Shown here in pieces: positions 22,013-23,003 of a stretch of DNA of 23,003 bases. The notes below the pieces were generated by a model, which did not search any database, was not told the DNA's origin, and saw nothing but the letters and a program-made list of their open reading frames with translations. Each line of letters begins with the position of its first letter. Positions within the stretch are counted from its first letter, which is position 1. The translations under genes and the position numbers were made by a program. The stretch is from assembly GCA_015523645.1 (NCBI GenBank), contig WAJY01000241.1, forward strand, positions 1-23,003. The letters are read 5' to 3'. Source of the DNA: Geoglobus sp. (GTDB taxonomy: Archaea; Halobacteriota; Archaeoglobi; Archaeoglobales; Archaeoglobaceae).

Positions 22013-22020
22013 TATATATT
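22013..22020 (+). promoter_or_regulatory. TATA box of the four-CBS gene
   Basis: TATATATT is centred about 30 bases before ATG 22047, so transcription would begin after the upstream in-frame GTG at 22029. This favours ATG 22047 as the start. Confidence 0.55.
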
Positions 22021-22046
22021 TAACTAAAGTGTTGAAGTCAAATACC

Positions 22047-22913
22047 ATGAAGGCAAAGGACATCATGAACAAGGATGTCATATATGCAGAACTTCCAAAT
22101 ACCAGAGATTATGTACTGGAGCTTTTCAAAAAACACGGTATATCCGCTGTGCCAGTATTAAAGGAGGGTAAGCTGGCAGGAATCGTGACAAGAAAAGACA
22201 TTTTGAGAAAGATTGAGGAAGATCAGCTTGCATTATTAATGACCCCAAATCCCAAGTATGTTACCCCAGACACTGATTTCTACCAGGTTGTTGGCATTCT
22301 AGCCACAACCCACTTCAGAAGACTTCCAGTTGCTGAAAATGGTGAGCTTGTGGGCATCATAACTGTAAGGGATGTTATAGAGATTATCGGGGAGATGGGG
22401 ATAGAGAAGAGCATAGCAAACTACATCAAAACCACAACAGTATGTGTTTGGGAGGAGACTCCCTTGAATGTGGCTGGGGAGATAATGAGAATTGCAAACA
22501 CTGAGGCTTGTCCGGTTCTAGATAGTTCTGCAAGGGTTGTTGGTATCATTGATGAAAAGATACTGCTGACAGAAACACTGATAGAGGATTTCATTGAATC
22601 AAGAGAGTATGTGTCTTCAAGTGACATCGATGATACTTGGGCTTGGGACGGTGTTAGAGATTATGCTGTGAAGTACTTTGAGGTCAGCGTGATAAAACTT
22701 CCGAAAGAACCTGTGAAAGACTACATGAAAAAGCCTGTTTTTGCAAACCTTCAGACATCCGTTTCAAAGGTTGCAAGAGAGATGTGCAGAAATGATCTTG
22801 ACTACATTCCGGTTCTTGATGCGAATGACAGGTTTGTAGGCTTAATTTCCGACAAGGATGTGCTGAACAGCATAACAGAGATTGGTGAGAGCTTAGTACC
22901 TTCTCAGAGCTGA
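22047..22913 (+). CDS. Four-CBS-domain protein, nucleotide-sensing regulator of unknown target
   Basis: The protein (288 residues) consists of four CBS motifs: about 1-55 (DIMNKDVIYAELPNT to GIVTRKDILRK), 62-115 (MTPNPKYVTPDTDF to GIITVRDVIEI), 122-175 (IKTTTVCVWEETPL to GIIDEKILL) and 225-280 (YMKKPVFANLQTS to GLISDKDVLNS). CBS pairs are known to bind AMP, ATP or S-adenosylmethionine. No enzyme or DNA-binding domain is attached, so the target must be a partner protein. The start is ATG 22047, on the basis of the TATA box position (see above). A GTG at 22029 begins the longer frame. The last 21 bases overlap the minus-strand gene at the right edge. Confidence 0.92.
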   Translation: MKAKDIMNKDVIYAELPNTRDYVLELFKKHGISAVPVLKEGKLAGIVTRKDILRKIEEDQLALLMTPNPKYVTPDTDFYQVVGILATTHFRRLPVAENGELVGIITVRDVIEIIGEMGIEKSIANYIKTTTVCVWEETPLNVAGEIMRIANTEACPVLDSSARVVGIIDEKILLTETLIEDFIESREYVSSSDIDDTWAWDGVRDYAVKYFEVSVIKLPKEPVKDYMKKPVFANLQTSVSKVAREMCRNDLDYIPVLDANDRFVGLISDKDVLNSITEIGESLVPSQS

Positions 22914-23003
22914 CTCAAAGAGAGAACCCCTTGATGCCAGTAGATCGAGGATTAGATTGTAGCATTCTTCCTTGACAACATTCAAAGGCTCCTCTGCATT
23001 AAC
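22893..23003 (-). CDS. Unidentified protein, C-terminal 36 residues only
   Basis: An open frame enters from the right edge and stops at TAA 22893, giving VNAEEPLNVVKEECYNLILD followed by LLASRGSLFESALRRY. It converges on the CBS gene with a 21-base overlap. The segment looks helical (ECYNLILDLLASRG). No family can be assigned from so little, and coding status is supported only by the open frame and the sensible residue composition. Chance is not excluded. Confidence 0.5.
   Translation of the reverse strand, partial: VNAEEPLNVVKEECYNLILDLLASRGSLFESALRRY

Noticed and set aside
1..23003. CRISPR arrays, tRNA genes, insertion sequences, prophage or toxin-antitoxin pairs
   Set aside because: I looked for regularly spaced repeats, cloverleaf-like sequence in gaps, transposase motifs and paired small genes of that kind, and saw none I could support.

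Overview
The window reads as the chromosome of an anaerobic archaeon of the order Archaeoglobales (Archaeoglobus, Ferroglobus or Geoglobus type). Grounds for this are archaeal tRNA methyltransferases (Trm56 and Trm10 families), the small subunit of replication factor C, a tandem-thioredoxin-fold protein disulfide oxidoreductase, an AbrB-PhoU regulator and an archaeal-type ornithine cyclodeaminase. TATA boxes lie about 25 bases before many leaderless start codons, and the beta-oxidation and family III CoA-transferase genes are typical of that order. The DNA is moderately AT-rich by eye. The genus is inference only. I saw no rRNA, tRNA, CRISPR array, insertion sequence or phage gene. Genes are packed tightly: the largest gap is about 150 bases (10266-10414).

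Layout: 1-1544 (minus) holds the start of cobyric acid synthase and a Trm56-type tRNA methyltransferase. 1576-5813 is a fatty or branched acyl-CoA degradation locus: an alpha-methylacyl-CoA racemase-like gene diverges from thiolase, acyl-CoA dehydrogenase and 3-hydroxyacyl-CoA dehydrogenase, with a perfect palindrome in the shared promoter. A small membrane protein overlaps its end. 6291-9840 has phosphoglycerate kinase converging on a ClC-type chloride transporter with CBS domains, then a GNAT acetyltransferase. 9936-11922 has two uncharacterised small proteins and a metallo-beta-lactamase/TPR protein.

11992-15694 is the most unusual part. Two long, paralogous family III CoA-transferase subunits are followed, with strong Shine-Dalgarno sites, by two small cysteine-rich proteins: one with a CxC...CxxC ribbon and one with five cysteines that recalls the iron-sulfur small subunits of benzylsuccinate-type enzymes. 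A leaderless 47-residue five-cysteine microprotein and a 90-residue acidic helical protein come next. I propose that this is a CoA-activation system of unknown substrate, possibly linked to anaerobic hydrocarbon, aromatic or branched-acid use. It could feed the beta-oxidation locus about 6 kb upstream. The substrate and the link are inference.

16180-23003 is largely housekeeping: Trm10-type methyltransferase, thioredoxin, ornithine cyclodeaminase-type protein, PhoU-like regulator, an acidic hypothetical protein, protein disulfide oxidoreductase, RfcS, a four-CBS protein, and the C-terminal end of an unidentified minus-strand gene at the right edge. Several genes have an in-frame GTG inside their Shine-Dalgarno site exactly nine bases before the likely ATG, so longest-ORF starts are three codons too long.
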